Numbered from the stretch's first letter, positions 37,714 to 46,962 are shown. The stretch: DNA of 64,000 nucleotides from Arthrobacter sp. S41 (GCF_004320535.1 NZ_SIHY01000003.1:124001-188000); one strand, 5' to 3'. Notes: generated from the letters alone by a model not told the origin. Numbers and translations: made by a program.

Positions 37714-38754
37714 ATGAAAAACGTAGTCACCGAGATCCCACTCCTCGACATCTCTACCTCGCGTAACGCAGACGGAAGCTTCAACGAAGATTTCGTCGCT
37801 GCACTTCGCGATGCGGCCCATCGTGTTGGATTCTTCCAAATCGTTGGCTACAGCTCCCAAAATGGTCAAGATCAGGAGCTGTTGGACACCATCGCTGAAT
37901 TCTTCAACAAGCCTGTAGAGCAGAAGATCAAGCTAGATAACCGCAACAGCGCACAGTTCCGCGGCTACACCCGCATGGGCACCGAAATCACCCGTGGTCG
38001 TGCCGACGCCCGTGAGCAGATTGATTATGGACCAGAGCGTGATGCCTTGGCCGTTGTTCCCCAGGACAAGCCTTACTTGAACCTGCAGGGCCCTAACCAG
38101 TTCCCAGAAGATTTCCCGCAGCTCGAAAACCGCGCCATGGCCTGGGCAGAGCTGATGAACAAAACCGGACATGAACTACTGTCGGCCATCGCAGTAGGTC
38201 TAGGCCTGTCCGAAGATCACTTCGACGAACCGTTCGCCAACACCCCATCATGGATGGGCAAGTTGGTTCACTACGTTTCCGGCGATGTAGTTCCTGAATC
38301 GGGCAACCAGGGTGTTGGCCTGCACGCAGACTACGGTTTTGTCACCCTGCTACTTCAGGATCAGGTCGGCGGACTGCAGGTCCAGCCATATGGTCAAGAA
38401 GAGTGGATCGAAGTTCCACCAACTCCAGGAGCCTTGGTGGTGAACCTCGGCGAGATGCTTGAGGTTGCTACCGACGGTTACCTGATGGCAACCATCCACC
38501 GCGTCATTGCACCACCAGCGGGTGTTGACCGTTACTCGGTTCCTTTCTTCTACTCACCACGTCTAGATGCAGTCATCGACAAGGTCGAGTTGCCAGCAGA
38601 ACTAGCTGCAGACGCCCGTGGTGTTTCTGATGATCCGCAGAACCCAATGTTGGCTTCCTACGGGGCCAACGTCCTTAAGGGTTGGTTGCGTGCTCACCCA
38701 CAGACCGCGGCCATCCACTACCCGGAGATTGCCAAGGCCAAGAAAAGCGCCTAA
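37714..38754 (+). CDS. Isopenicillin-N-synthase-like 2-oxoglutarate/Fe(II) oxygenase
   Basis: A 346-residue non-haem iron oxygenase. The N-terminal DIOX_N region (IPLLDIST, DAAHRVGFFQIVGY) precedes the double-stranded beta-helix core. The iron facial triad is His204 and Asp206 in LHADYGF and His262 in ATIHRV. The co-substrate Arg273 and Ser275 lie in DRYSVPFFYSPR, the RxS motif of the 2OG-binding subgroup. No antibiotic genes are beside it, so it is one of the many orphan members that hydroxylate unknown small molecules. The ATG at 37714 has GGAG only two bases away; a GTG at 37699 is the alternative. Upstream repeats may regulate it. Confidence 0.87.
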   Translation: MKNVVTEIPLLDISTSRNADGSFNEDFVAALRDAAHRVGFFQIVGYSSQNGQDQELLDTIAEFFNKPVEQKIKLDNRNSAQFRGYTRMGTEITRGRADAREQIDYGPERDALAVVPQDKPYLNLQGPNQFPEDFPQLENRAMAWAELMNKTGHELLSAIAVGLGLSEDHFDEPFANTPSWMGKLVHYVSGDVVPESGNQGVGLHADYGFVTLLLQDQVGGLQVQPYGQEEWIEVPPTPGALVVNLGEMLEVATDGYLMATIHRVIAPPAGVDRYSVPFFYSPRLDAVIDKVELPAELAADARGVSDDPQNPMLASYGANVLKGWLRAHPQTAAIHYPEIAKAKKSA

Positions 38755-38791
38755 TTCTTCCTCTCTACCCTGATTCTGGGCAAAGACAGAC

Positions 38792-38852
38792 AAGACCTGT
38801 TGGTCTCAGCTCGAAATTGATTTTCGAAGTTGAGATCAACAGGTCTTTTTTA
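38792..38852. terminator. Long hairpin terminator between convergent genes
   Basis: An outer perfect 11-bp stem (38792-38802 with 38837-38847) continues inward with further pairs and ends in a T-run. It serves the oxygenase and probably the convergent VOC gene. Confidence 0.88.
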
Positions 38853-39225
38853 TTGCTACATAATCCTTGCCGGCGAGCACGCAAAACTCATTACCTACAG
38901 GATCAGCGAGAACTACCCAGCTCACGTCTACGTCTTGACCAACATCGGCGTAGGAAGCACCTAGGGACAGCAACCGGTCAACTTCCTGTTGCTGACCAAG
39001 CTCGCGCGGGCTCACATCTAGGTGCAATCGATTCTTGATGGTTTTTGCTTCCGGGACTTGAGCGAAGGTCAAGATCACGGGAAACACTTCTTGCGATTGT
39101 GGACCAATGCTGATCAGCCCGACTTCTTCTTCAAAGACTCGATAATCTAGCGCTTCACTCCAGAAGCGAGCCAAGAGCACCGGGTTAGCGCAGTCAATGG
39201 AAATCTCACTCAAAACGCTTGCCAT
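38836..39225 (-). CDS. VOC (glyoxalase/bleomycin-resistance-like) family protein
   Basis: A 129-residue vicinal-oxygen-chelate protein with two beta-alpha-beta-beta-beta halves. It starts with SEISIDCANPVLLARFWSEAL, a typical glyoxalase-like opening, and ends with WVVLADPVGNEFCVL, the usual metal-ligand Glu region. RLHLDVSPRE supplies the mid His. This is the small Glyoxalase_6 type, common and mostly uncharacterised in actinobacteria. The 3' end lies within the terminator shared with the oxygenase. Confidence 0.85.
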   Translation of the reverse strand: MASVLSEISIDCANPVLLARFWSEALDYRVFEEEVGLISIGPQSQEVFPVILTFAQVPEAKTIKNRLHLDVSPRELGQQQEVDRLLSLGASYADVGQDVDVSWVVLADPVGNEFCVLAGKDYVAIKKTC

Positions 39226-39306
39226 GATTACTGCCTCGTCGAGTCATTCATCGATTGATAGATGTCTCGGATCCTACCGGGAACTGCTCACGGGATCTTG
39301 ATAGGC

Positions 39307-39355
39307 AAAAAAATAATGTCCTGATTCATCATTTTCATGATGAATCAGGACATTA
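39307..39355 (-). terminator. Strong terminator downstream of tRNA-Ser
   Basis: A 19-bp perfect stem (39314-39332 with 39337-39355) with a TTTC-type 4-nt loop. On the minus strand it is followed by a run of seven T. Confidence 0.93.
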
Positions 39356-39359
39356 AATT

Positions 39360-39447
39360 TGGCGGAGGATAGGGGATTTGAACCCCTGAGGGCGTTAACC
39401 CAACACGCGTTCCAGGCGTGCGCCATAGGCCGCTAGGCGAATCCTCC
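39360..39447 (-). tRNA. tRNA-Ser (anticodon GGA)
   Basis: An 88-nt tRNA with acceptor stem GGAGGAT/ATCCTCC, discriminator G and encoded CCA. The anticodon loop CTGGAAC gives anticodon GGA (codon UCC). It has the long variable arm of class II serine tRNAs and a GGTTCAAAT T-loop. A strong terminator follows at once. Confidence 0.97.
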
Positions 39448-39635
39448 TCAGTTTGCTCCGTGGAGCAGAGTCCAGCATATCTAAATTCTCGCCCAATAAC
39501 GAATCGGGCACTCTCCCATCGTATCCGCCCGAAGAAACCAAGGCGCATTCCCCTGAAATCCGGTGATTTTATGGGTTATGCCCAGCTCGGAACTTTCCCG
39601 TTTTGCAACCCACAGAAGCATTGATACTGCTATTT

Positions 39636-41168
39636 ATGAGCAAAAGAGAGGTATTTCACAGCACCGATGATCCTCGGCGCCTGCACATTAGCCCTCCCGG
39701 AACGCGGACAACTCCGGGTGATTTCGGCCGGTGGGCAGCGCATCTAGATCAAGATAATCTCTTCACGCAAATTGCGGCCACCGCCCGGCAGCTCTATGAA
39801 CAACCGCCGGTTTCTTCAGCGGCCCAAGGTTTGGATGCCTTGAAGACTATGTCGCGATTACGCAGCATGCTTGATGCTGCAGAAGCCGCCGTCTTAGCTG
39901 ACTCGTTTGAACATGCCGTGAAGTCAGCATCTGCTCAAGGCACCCAAGAGCCGCTCATTGATTCGTCACCAGACCCATTTCAAGAGCAAGCCACCGCGTA
40001 CTACAGCGTGAATCCCTCCGATGAGGCGATAGTGCGTTCTTCCTTCGTTGCCGAGGCGTCCATAGCCATACGTGCATCCGAAGCCAACATTAGAGATCGA
40101 TTATTTATCGCTGAAGGTCTGCGACATTTATGCCCGGAGACTCTTGAAGAACTCAGTTGTGGTGAGATCACCACCAGGACCGCGCAGGAAATCGTTAAGC
40201 AGTCTCAAGATCTTGAACCAGCAGACGTGCGCTACATGCAACAGACGCTTTTGCCTATCGCGCGAACCGCAGCTGATTCGGCAGTGGCTCATAGGGCACG
40301 AAAAATTCATGAACGGTTACATCCTCAACCCATTGAAGAGCGCCACAAAAAGGGCGTCCAGGACCGCAAGGTCATCTACTGGCATGAGCCCAATGGAATG
40401 TCGACGCTACAGTTGCACGTCCCTGCAGAAAAGGCCTTGAGCATCATCAACACCGTCAACTGGCACGCCTCGCAGCATGATGACCCGGATGATGAACGAA
40501 CCGAACAGCAACGAAGACTGGACATTATTTGTGATGCCCTGATCGACGGTTGGCCTGCCGCGCCGGGAACGCCGTTGAAGGCACGAGTCGCCGTGACGAT
40601 CCCCGCACTGGAGATGTTGGCCAACCCGAAGCGTGCACTGGCAGATTTAGAAGGCTACGGACCAATACCTATTGGGACCGCGCTGCGCATTGCTCAGGAC
40701 GCCCCGTCATTCATGAAGGTACTCACCGATCCGTGGTCCGGCGCTGTGATTGATGTTGGGCGAGAAAAGTATCGTCCTTCAAAGGCCTTGCGGGACTTCT
40801 TGCGCAACCGGGACATCTGTTGCCGGTTCCCTGGCTGTAATCGGCCAGCCGAGACTTCAGAAATAGATCATATTGAGGCATGGGCTGCCGGTGGACATAC
40901 CTCTAGGACCAACACCCATCTGCTGTGCAAGCGGCACCAGATGTTTAAACACGCTTTGGGCTGGCAAGCCACATACTTGGCTGATGGTTCGGTGAATTGG
41001 CGTTCTCCGCACGGGGTGATCTGCATTGAGCTGCCAGGCAGTGTCACCAATGTGCAGAATTTCGATTTTGAAAAGGACCAGACCCCGATGCTTCCTCCCA
41101 TGCAACTGACCGATCGGGTACGCCGAGTATTAGGTTGGATTGATCCGCCAGATCAAGAAACAGGGTGA
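39636..41168 (+). CDS. DUF222 / HNH endonuclease domain protein
   Basis: A 510-residue protein of the DUF222-HNH group, which occurs in many divergent copies in actinobacterial genomes. The DUF222 part covers about residues 60-330. The HNH nuclease is C-terminal: CCRFPGCNRPAETSEIDHI, WAAGGHTSRTNTHLLCKRH in pieces, with the two Cys-x4-Cys-type pairs and the DH and N residues intact. These proteins were once called 13E12-like mycobacterial repeat proteins; some may be homing or self-splicing related. The ATG at 39636 has no strong ribosome site. It lies just downstream of, and divergent from, the tRNA-Ser gene. Confidence 0.88.
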   Translation: MSKREVFHSTDDPRRLHISPPGTRTTPGDFGRWAAHLDQDNLFTQIAATARQLYEQPPVSSAAQGLDALKTMSRLRSMLDAAEAAVLADSFEHAVKSASAQGTQEPLIDSSPDPFQEQATAYYSVNPSDEAIVRSSFVAEASIAIRASEANIRDRLFIAEGLRHLCPETLEELSCGEITTRTAQEIVKQSQDLEPADVRYMQQTLLPIARTAADSAVAHRARKIHERLHPQPIEERHKKGVQDRKVIYWHEPNGMSTLQLHVPAEKALSIINTVNWHASQHDDPDDERTEQQRRLDIICDALIDGWPAAPGTPLKARVAVTIPALEMLANPKRALADLEGYGPIPIGTALRIAQDAPSFMKVLTDPWSGAVIDVGREKYRPSKALRDFLRNRDICCRFPGCNRPAETSEIDHIEAWAAGGHTSRTNTHLLCKRHQMFKHALGWQATYLADGSVNWRSPHGVICIELPGSVTNVQNFDFEKDQTPMLPPMQLTDRVRRVLGWIDPPDQETG

Positions 41169-41282
41169 AAACAACCTAGTTGAGATGCGTTTAATCTGCG
41201 CTCTTCATTGCACTTGAAAGCTGAGAGCAAGCGCACGCTCACCGATTTTTATCAGGCACGAGTCTCGGGTAGTATTTTGGGT

Positions 41283-41370
41283 GACCCCTCGTGTGGTGTC
41301 ATCCTGTTGAACTCCCCCAGGACCGGAAGGTAGCAAGGGTAGATAGGCTCTGGCAGGTGCATGAGGGGTC
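41283..41370 (+). ncRNA. ffs: Small signal recognition particle RNA (4.5S type)
   Basis: The terminal stem is GACCCCTC (41283-41290) with GAGGGGTC (41363-41370). The apical domain contains CCGGAAGG with the GGAA tetraloop, and the conserved symmetric and asymmetric loops in CCCCCAGGA and TAGCAAGGGTA are present, followed by CTCTGGCAGGTGC. This is the bacterial small SRP RNA that binds Ffh. It lies just upstream of gluQRS and dnaX, a common actinobacterial order. Confidence 0.95.
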
Positions 41371-41403
41371 TTTACTTTTTCACGCAAGTCGAATGGAGTC
41401 CAC

Positions 41404-42324
41404 GTGGGCGCTGGCCGTTTCGCCCCTAGCCCTTCTGGGCCACTCCACCTTGGCAATTTACGCACTGCTATTCTCGCTTGGCTTTTTGCCCGCTCAACAC
41501 AACGCGAATTTCTACTGCGCGTTGAAGACTTGGACCGAGTTCGTTCCGGTGCCGAAGCCACCCAAATTTCTGAACTTGAAGCTTTGGGACTGAATTTTGC
41601 TGGTCCCCTCCTGCGTCAGTCAGAGCGCTTCCCGATTTACTTTGCAGCCATTGAGCAGCTCAAACAACGAGATCTCGTTTATCCATGCTTCTGTTCACGC
41701 AAGGACATTGCCGAAGCTGGCAGTGCACCGCATGCCGCACCCGGGGCTTATCCGGGCACCTGCCGAAACCTGAGCGATAGTGAACGCGAAGCTAAGGCGA
41801 AAATCCGTCCCGCAGCCCTGCGCCTGCGCGCTGAAGTGAACGAATTTTCTGTTCATGACCAGTTCGCAGGTAACTACAGTGGCACCGTGGATGACTTTGT
41901 TTTGGTCCGTAACGATGGGGCGCCAGCATACAACTTGGCTGTAGTCGTTGATGACGCTGCCTGTGGAATCGACCAGGTAGTGCGCGGTGATGATTTGCTC
42001 TCCTCGGCACCGCGCCAAGGCTATCTTGCCTCACTGTTGGGCTACGAAATTCCCGACTATGTTCATGTGCCGCTGGCACTGAATAGCAAAGGCCAGCGCT
42101 TAGCCAAGCGTGATGGTGCAGTAACACTCGAAGAGATCACCGAACACGGGGTACATCCAGCCGATGTTGTGGCGATTTTGCTAGAGTCGTTGGGCTTGCC
42201 AAGCACAAGTTTGCAGGCAGCCCTAGAAGCTTTCGATCCGGTGAACTTGCCTCGTGAACCGTGGATCGTAGAACCTGAAAATATCGTCCAACAGCTGATG
42301 CCCCGAGCATCACGCAACCGATAG
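41404..42324 (+). CDS. gluQ: Glutamyl-Q tRNA(Asp) synthetase
   Basis: A 306-residue truncated glutamyl-tRNA synthetase homologue that glutamylates queuosine in tRNA-Asp. The class I signature appears as GRFAPSPSGPLHLGNLRTA (HLGN for HIGH). The KMSKS counterpart is LAKRDGA near residue 238. A zinc site is formed by YPCFCSRKDI and YPGTCRN. The anticodon-binding domain of full GltX is absent, which fixes the GluQ type. The GTG at 41404 follows GGAG by six bases. dnaX begins nine bases downstream. Confidence 0.92.
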   Translation: MGAGRFAPSPSGPLHLGNLRTAILAWLFARSTQREFLLRVEDLDRVRSGAEATQISELEALGLNFAGPLLRQSERFPIYFAAIEQLKQRDLVYPCFCSRKDIAEAGSAPHAAPGAYPGTCRNLSDSEREAKAKIRPAALRLRAEVNEFSVHDQFAGNYSGTVDDFVLVRNDGAPAYNLAVVVDDAACGIDQVVRGDDLLSSAPRQGYLASLLGYEIPDYVHVPLALNSKGQRLAKRDGAVTLEEITEHGVHPADVVAILLESLGLPSTSLQAALEAFDPVNLPREPWIVEPENIVQQLMPRASRNR

Positions 42325-42333
42325 GGAACCGGT

Positions 42334-45300
42334 GTGAGTACAGCGCTATATCGCAGATATCGTCCCGATACGTTTGGCGACGTCATCGGACAAGAGCACG
42401 TTACCGCTCCCCTGATGACGGCTCTGGAAAAGAACCGTGTGAATCACGCGTACCTCTTCTCCGGCCCTCGCGGTTGCGGCAAAACCACCTCGGCACGCAT
42501 CTTGGCTCGTTGCCTGAACTGTGAACAGGGTCCGACTCCCGTTCCGTGTGGCACGTGCCCTAGCTGTGTGGAGCTAGCCAATGGTGGCCCGGGCTCCCTA
42601 GACGTTATCGAAATTGACGCTGCCAGCCATGGTGGTGTGGATGATGCTCGTGACCTTCGTGAACGTGCAACTTTTGCTCCTACCCGTGACCGCTACAAGA
42701 TCTTCATCATCGATGAGGCTCATATGGTCACCGCTGCAGGTTTCAACGCGCTTCTGAAAATTGTTGAAGAGCCACCGGCTCACATCAAGTTCATCTTCGC
42801 GACGACCGAGCCTGAAAAAGTTATCGGCACTATCCGTTCGCGTACCCACCACTACCCATTCCGTCTGGTTCCACCAGAGGCGCTGTTGGCGTACCTGCAG
42901 GTGTTGTGCGAACGCGAAAACGTTGCAGTAGCCGAGGGTGTACTCCCCTTGGTAATTCGTGCCGGTGGCGGTTCAGTCCGCGATACCCTCTCCGTTCTGG
43001 ACCAGCTGATGGCTGGCGCTCGGGAAGGCACCCTGGATTACGAAACTGCGATTGCGTTGCTTGGTTACACGCACTCCACCTTGCTGGATGAAGTAACCCT
43101 GTCGCTTCACGAATCTGATGGTGCTGGGCTCTTTGGCGCTATCGATCGCATTATCCAGACTGGCTTGGATCCACGCCGATTTGTTGAAGATATTCTTGAG
43201 CGCTTCCGTGACTTGATCATTGCCAAGGCAATGCCTGAAGGTCTGGAAAAGATCTTGCGTGGAGTCCCCGAAGATCAGCTTGAGGCATTGCATCTGCAGG
43301 CAGGGTTGGTTGGCGCTGGCGAGCTTTCGCGCTGGGCCGATGTCACCAATCAGGCTCTGAGCCAGATGACCGGCGCGACCTCGCCGCGGCTGCATCTGGA
43401 ATTGCTGGCAGCTCGTCTGATGCTGCCGGGTTCAGAGAATTCTGATTCTGCTTTTGCAGCCCGTTTGGATCGACTCGAACGCCAAGCAATGACTGGCGGC
43501 CCACTGCCGGCCCTTGAAGAAGGAGATGCAGCGACAGCTGCTGCTTCCTTGGGCGCGCCAGTTAATCCGGTAGCCGCCCGTCAGGGTGCTGCCGCAGTAC
43601 GTGAAGCATTAGCGGCAGCCAAGGCCCGCCGTGAAGGCGCTCCAATGCCTGCTGCCAGCGAAGCACCCGCTGCACCTGAGGAACAACCAGCGCAACCGGT
43701 CCAGCAGCCAACGCAACCAGTTCAGCCGGTCCAGCAGCCAGTGGCGCAGGTCCAAGAGCAGCCGTCAGCTCCAGCACCAGCTCAGCATCCGGTTCAGCAG
43801 GAACAGCCTGCCGAACCTCAGGGCGAGCTGCAGGCACCAGCGGTCGAAAACGAAGATCCAAATGCACCATTGGATCCGGGCGCAGATTCGCTGAATACCG
43901 GTGAAGCTGCGGACTGGGGAGCAACCTGGGGACCAAAGGACGATAGTCGTTCGGTCACCACTGAAGTTCAGCCTGGTCCTAGTGTTCCGGCTGCACGTCC
44001 AGAGGGTGTTGCGCCGTTCAGTCTGGTTCCTGACCCATCTAGTGGCGAAGATTTGTCCTTCGGCACCGGTGTATCTATTGATGACGTCAAACAGAACCCT
44101 GCCATGGCCGAATTCGCTCGTCGCACCGCGGCAAACCGCACTCAGCAACCAGCAGCCCCCGCACAACAGCAACCGCAGGCACCGCAAGCGCCAGTAGCGC
44201 AGCCGGTTCAAGCACCGACACAGCCAGCGGCACCGGCTGAAACTGAGCAGCCTTCTCAAGCTCAAATTGATGCGCAGCGTCAGGCTGCCCAGCAGGCTCA
44301 GCAACAGCAGGAGCAGCAGGCGCAACGCGAACAGGCTCAGCGTGCACAAGCTGAACGTGAAGCTCAAGAAACTGCATCGCGCGAACAGGCCCAACGTGAG
44401 CAAGCTGAGCGTGAAGCTGCCGAACGCGCAGCTCAACAGCAAGCCCAGCAACAGCAAGCACCTGCTCCACAGGCGCAGCAACCGGCTACAAGTTCTGGCG
44501 TGCAGAAGTTCCAGCAGGCTTGGCCGATGATTCTGGAACAACTGCAGGGCAGTTCGCGAGTTCTTCATTCGATGGTGTCCACCTATGGTTCGGTGGCTGG
44601 CTTTGATGGTCGCACGCTCACGTTGGCCTTCAGCAACACAGGCCCGATTGTGAATCTGCGCAATCGTCCAGATTTGATGAATACCATCACCGGTGTGGTG
44701 TCCCAGGTCGCTGGTTCACCAATAGAGATTGTCCTTACCGAGGGCGGCTCTAACCCGGGCGGTGGTGGTTCCCCAAAAGGTGAGCGCCGGCCACTCCCGG
44801 CGCAAATCCCAGCACCAACTAAGTTCAACAAGCCTGTAACTTCCGCTGGGGTAGCCGCACGTGCCGCAGCACGTGCGCAGGCCGCTGCTCCTGTACCGGA
44901 TCCGAGCGCTCCGCCTTCGGCCCCAATACAGGCACCGCAACCAGTTGCACCGCGTTCGGGCTCTGCCGATGGCTACACCAGTAGCTATGACGACGTTCCG
45001 CCGCCTTACGACGAGCCTTTTATGGATGAGCCTCCGTACCCGGATGATCCATATTATTCTTCTCAACCGGTAGCGGAAGCACCTGTCCAGGTGGTAACCG
45101 AACAGCCGCAGCGTGCTGAGGTTGTTGCTCCACAGTCCAGTGCTCCGCGCAGTTTTGGTGGTCCCCCGGTCGCGCCTAAACCACGCATGACCGCTGGCAT
45201 GAGCGCGCGTGAAGCTGAGGGCGGAGCGCTCAATATTCCGCGCCCAGTCTCTTCCACGCCGCTGCATCCGCAGAGCACAACTGCGTCGTTCCAGAATTTG

Positions 45301-45873
45301 ACTACCCCTGAGCCGGATCCAGCACCGCAGGTTCAAGAACCTGTCGCTGCTCCGCAGTCGCAGTCGGAGCCACAGCCGCAGTCACCTGTAGCATCGGCAC
45401 CAGCTACCGTACCGACCACTGCTCCCGCCGTTGTTCCTGCGCCTGCCTCGGCGCCGGTTGAACAGCAACAGCAGCCCGCGCCGGTTCAAGCTGCGCCGGT
45501 TCACGCCGCACCGGCTCCAGAAGCAGCCCCGAGTTGGGGCACGCCACAGGAACAAGCCGCTGCACCGAGCGAGCCTGCAGCCAGTGCCGCAGGACAACGC
45601 ATGAGCCGCTACCAGCAGCTGATGAACCAGGCCAAGGATTCGCCCACTGCACCAGCACCGACTCAAGCCGCCAGCGGTTGGGGCGGTCCGAGCGCAGCTC
45701 CGGATCGCGCCGCGATCCAAGAGCCTGAAGAGTTCGTCCCGAGCGACGACGACATCCAGGTCGAAGATTCAGCGCTCATCGGTGTTCCCGCCGTGGAACG
45801 GTTGCTCGGTGGTCTAGTCATTGAGCAGCGAGACGTTAACGGCAATGTTGTGGAAATCAAGCGCAGCCTGTAG
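42334..45873 (+). CDS. dnaX: DNA polymerase III subunits gamma/tau
   Basis: A 1179-residue clamp-loader subunit, much longer than the E. coli protein. The AAA+ domain (about 1-370) has Walker A SGPRGCGKTT, a zinc module of four Cys (CLNCEQG...CGTCPSC), IIDEAHM and sensor sequence. A long Pro/Gln/Ala-rich region with a charged Ala/Gln/Glu coiled-coil stretch (about 640-720) follows. A conserved tau-type domain near 730-810 (FQQAWPMILEQL, AFSNTGPIVN) links to more low-complexity sequence. The length is due to the two disordered regions. The GTG at 42334 begins just after gluQ. No frameshift signal for gamma was identified. recR follows. Confidence 0.95.
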   Translation: MSTALYRRYRPDTFGDVIGQEHVTAPLMTALEKNRVNHAYLFSGPRGCGKTTSARILARCLNCEQGPTPVPCGTCPSCVELANGGPGSLDVIEIDAASHGGVDDARDLRERATFAPTRDRYKIFIIDEAHMVTAAGFNALLKIVEEPPAHIKFIFATTEPEKVIGTIRSRTHHYPFRLVPPEALLAYLQVLCERENVAVAEGVLPLVIRAGGGSVRDTLSVLDQLMAGAREGTLDYETAIALLGYTHSTLLDEVTLSLHESDGAGLFGAIDRIIQTGLDPRRFVEDILERFRDLIIAKAMPEGLEKILRGVPEDQLEALHLQAGLVGAGELSRWADVTNQALSQMTGATSPRLHLELLAARLMLPGSENSDSAFAARLDRLERQAMTGGPLPALEEGDAATAAASLGAPVNPVAARQGAAAVREALAAAKARREGAPMPAASEAPAAPEEQPAQPVQQPTQPVQPVQQPVAQVQEQPSAPAPAQHPVQQEQPAEPQGELQAPAVENEDPNAPLDPGADSLNTGEAADWGATWGPKDDSRSVTTEVQPGPSVPAARPEGVAPFSLVPDPSSGEDLSFGTGVSIDDVKQNPAMAEFARRTAANRTQQPAAPAQQQPQAPQAPVAQPVQAPTQPAAPAETEQPSQAQIDAQRQAAQQAQQQQEQQAQREQAQRAQAEREAQETASREQAQREQAEREAAERAAQQQAQQQQAPAPQAQQPATSSGVQKFQQAWPMILEQLQGSSRVLHSMVSTYGSVAGFDGRTLTLAFSNTGPIVNLRNRPDLMNTITGVVSQVAGSPIEIVLTEGGSNPGGGGSPKGERRPLPAQIPAPTKFNKPVTSAGVAARAAARAQAAAPVPDPSAPPSAPIQAPQPVAPRSGSADGYTSSYDDVPPPYDEPFMDEPPYPDDPYYSSQPVAEAPVQVVTEQPQRAEVVAPQSSAPRSFGGPPVAPKPRMTAGMSAREAEGGALNIPRPVSSTPLHPQSTTASFQNLTTPEPDPAPQVQEPVAAPQSQSEPQPQSPVASAPATVPTTAPAVVPAPASAPVEQQQQPAPVQAAPVHAAPAPEAAPSWGTPQEQAAAPSEPAASAAGQRMSRYQQLMNQAKDSPTAPAPTQAASGWGGPSAAPDRAAIQEPEEFVPSDDDIQVEDSALIGVPAVERLLGGLVIEQRDVNGNVVEIKRSL

Positions 45874-45964
45874 CCCGCACCACGGCGAACTGTCGGGGTG
45901 AGACACTAAGGTGTAACACGGAAGTTTTCCACTAGATCTAAGCAAGGCAAGAAAGAAGGCGCAC

Positions 45965-46765
45965 GTGTACGAAGGTGCTGTACAGGAACTGATCGACGAG
46001 CTCGGTCGCTTACCTGGCATCGGCCCAAAGTCGGCTCAGCGCATTGCTTTCCACATTCTTGATGCCGATTCTGAGGATATGACCCGGTTGGCCGCTTCCA
46101 TCCAGCTGGTCAAGGAAAAGGTTAAGTTCTGCGAGATCTGCTTTAACATCTCCGAGCAAGAACGATGTGCAATTTGTCGTGATGAACGTCGTGACGGAAC
46201 CAAGATCTGCATCGTCGAGGAATCCAAAGACGTCATGGCCATCGAGCGCACCCGCGCCTTTGGTGGCAAATACCATGTGCTTGGTGGCTCGATTAATCCG
46301 TTGGCTGGCATTGGCCCGGAACAGCTACACATCCGTGAATTGGTCACCCGCCTGGCCGATGAGTCCATCACCGAATTGATTCTGGCTACCGACCCGAACC
46401 TTGAGGGCGAGGCCACGGCAGTTTATCTGGTGCGCGCGCTGGCTCCTTTGGGCATTCGAATCACTCGCCTGGCCTCCGGACTTCCGGTGGGTGGCGACTT
46501 GGAGTACGCCGATGAGGTCACCTTGGCTCGTGCCTTTGAAGGTCGACGCACCGCAGGGTCAAACTCTGCGGCAGCACGACGCAACGATGCACCTACATCT
46601 GCTCCAGCGCGAAACGACGAAGCAGAAGAGGACAAAGCACCCGCTTCTTCGAGCGCAGAACCCCGGTTGTTCCGCGCGGTTAACCCGGATCAGGCTCCCG
46701 CCGATGAAGCTTCGCGCCCGTCACACCCGGTAGTTCCACCGATGGATGACCACCGTAGCCGGTAA
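45965..46765 (+). CDS. recR: Recombination protein RecR with C-terminal extension
   Basis: A 266-residue recombination mediator. The first 198 residues are standard: Hh[15 protein letters not shown], a four-Cys zinc finger (CEICFNI...CAICRD) at about 58-75, and a Toprim domain with [19 protein letters not shown] and a closing [19 protein letters not shown]. The usual protein ends there. Here a further 65-70 residue tail, rich in Ala, Pro, Glu and Ser, continues to the stop and is likely disordered. It starts with GTG at 45965, 91 bp after dnaX; the ybaB/ebfC gene often found between them is absent. Identity is secure; the tail's role is unknown. Confidence 0.95.
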   Translation: MYEGAVQELIDELGRLPGIGPKSAQRIAFHILDADSEDMTRLAASIQLVKEKVKFCEICFNISEQERCAICRDERRDGTKICIVEESKDVMAIERTRAFGGKYHVLGGSINPLAGIGPEQLHIRELVTRLADESITELILATDPNLEGEATAVYLVRALAPLGIRITRLASGLPVGGDLEYADEVTLARAFEGRRTAGSNSAAARRNDAPTSAPARNDEAEEDKAPASSSAEPRLFRAVNPDQAPADEASRPSHPVVPPMDDHRSR

Positions 46766-46874
46766 CTAATCAAGGCTTCGCCTAGTGAACCTCGCCCACC
46801 CGCAGCTCGCGGGAACGGCGGGGTTTATTAGTTTCAGCCGACGGTCAATACATAGGTGTGCGATGGAACACGCT

Positions 46875-46922
46875 TAGTTGAGAATTATCAACTATCGGCG
46901 TATGGTTGATATAAATCAACCA
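46875..46922. promoter_or_regulatory. Tandem palindromic operators overlapping the exporter promoter
   Basis: Two perfect palindromes share the core TTGA-N6-TCAA: TAGTTGA/TCAACTA arms (46875-46881 with 46888-46894) and TGGTTGAT/ATCAACCA arms (46903-46910 with 46915-46922), offset by 28 bp. TTGAGA (46878-46883) and TATGGT (46901-46906), 17 bp apart, fit -35 and -10 elements. MarR proteins bind such sites, and a MarR gene is in this operon. Confidence 0.7.
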
Positions 46923-46923
46923 A

Positions 46924-46949
46924 TCGGCTCTCATAGCCGACCCTTTTTT
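46924..46949 (+). promoter_or_regulatory. Small terminator-like hairpin in the exporter leader
   Basis: TCGGCT (46924-46929) pairs with AGCCGA (46935-46940) around a 5-nt loop, followed by CCC and six T, just ahead of the GGAG ribosome site. It could act as an attenuator of the exporter transcript. Confidence 0.45.
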
Positions 46950-46962
46950 CTTTGGAGCTTTA

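Noticed and set aside
43765-44568. 267-codon minus-strand frame inside dnaX
   Set aside because: A Leu/Arg/Ser-rich antisense image of the Gln/Ala repeats of dnaX; no protein features.
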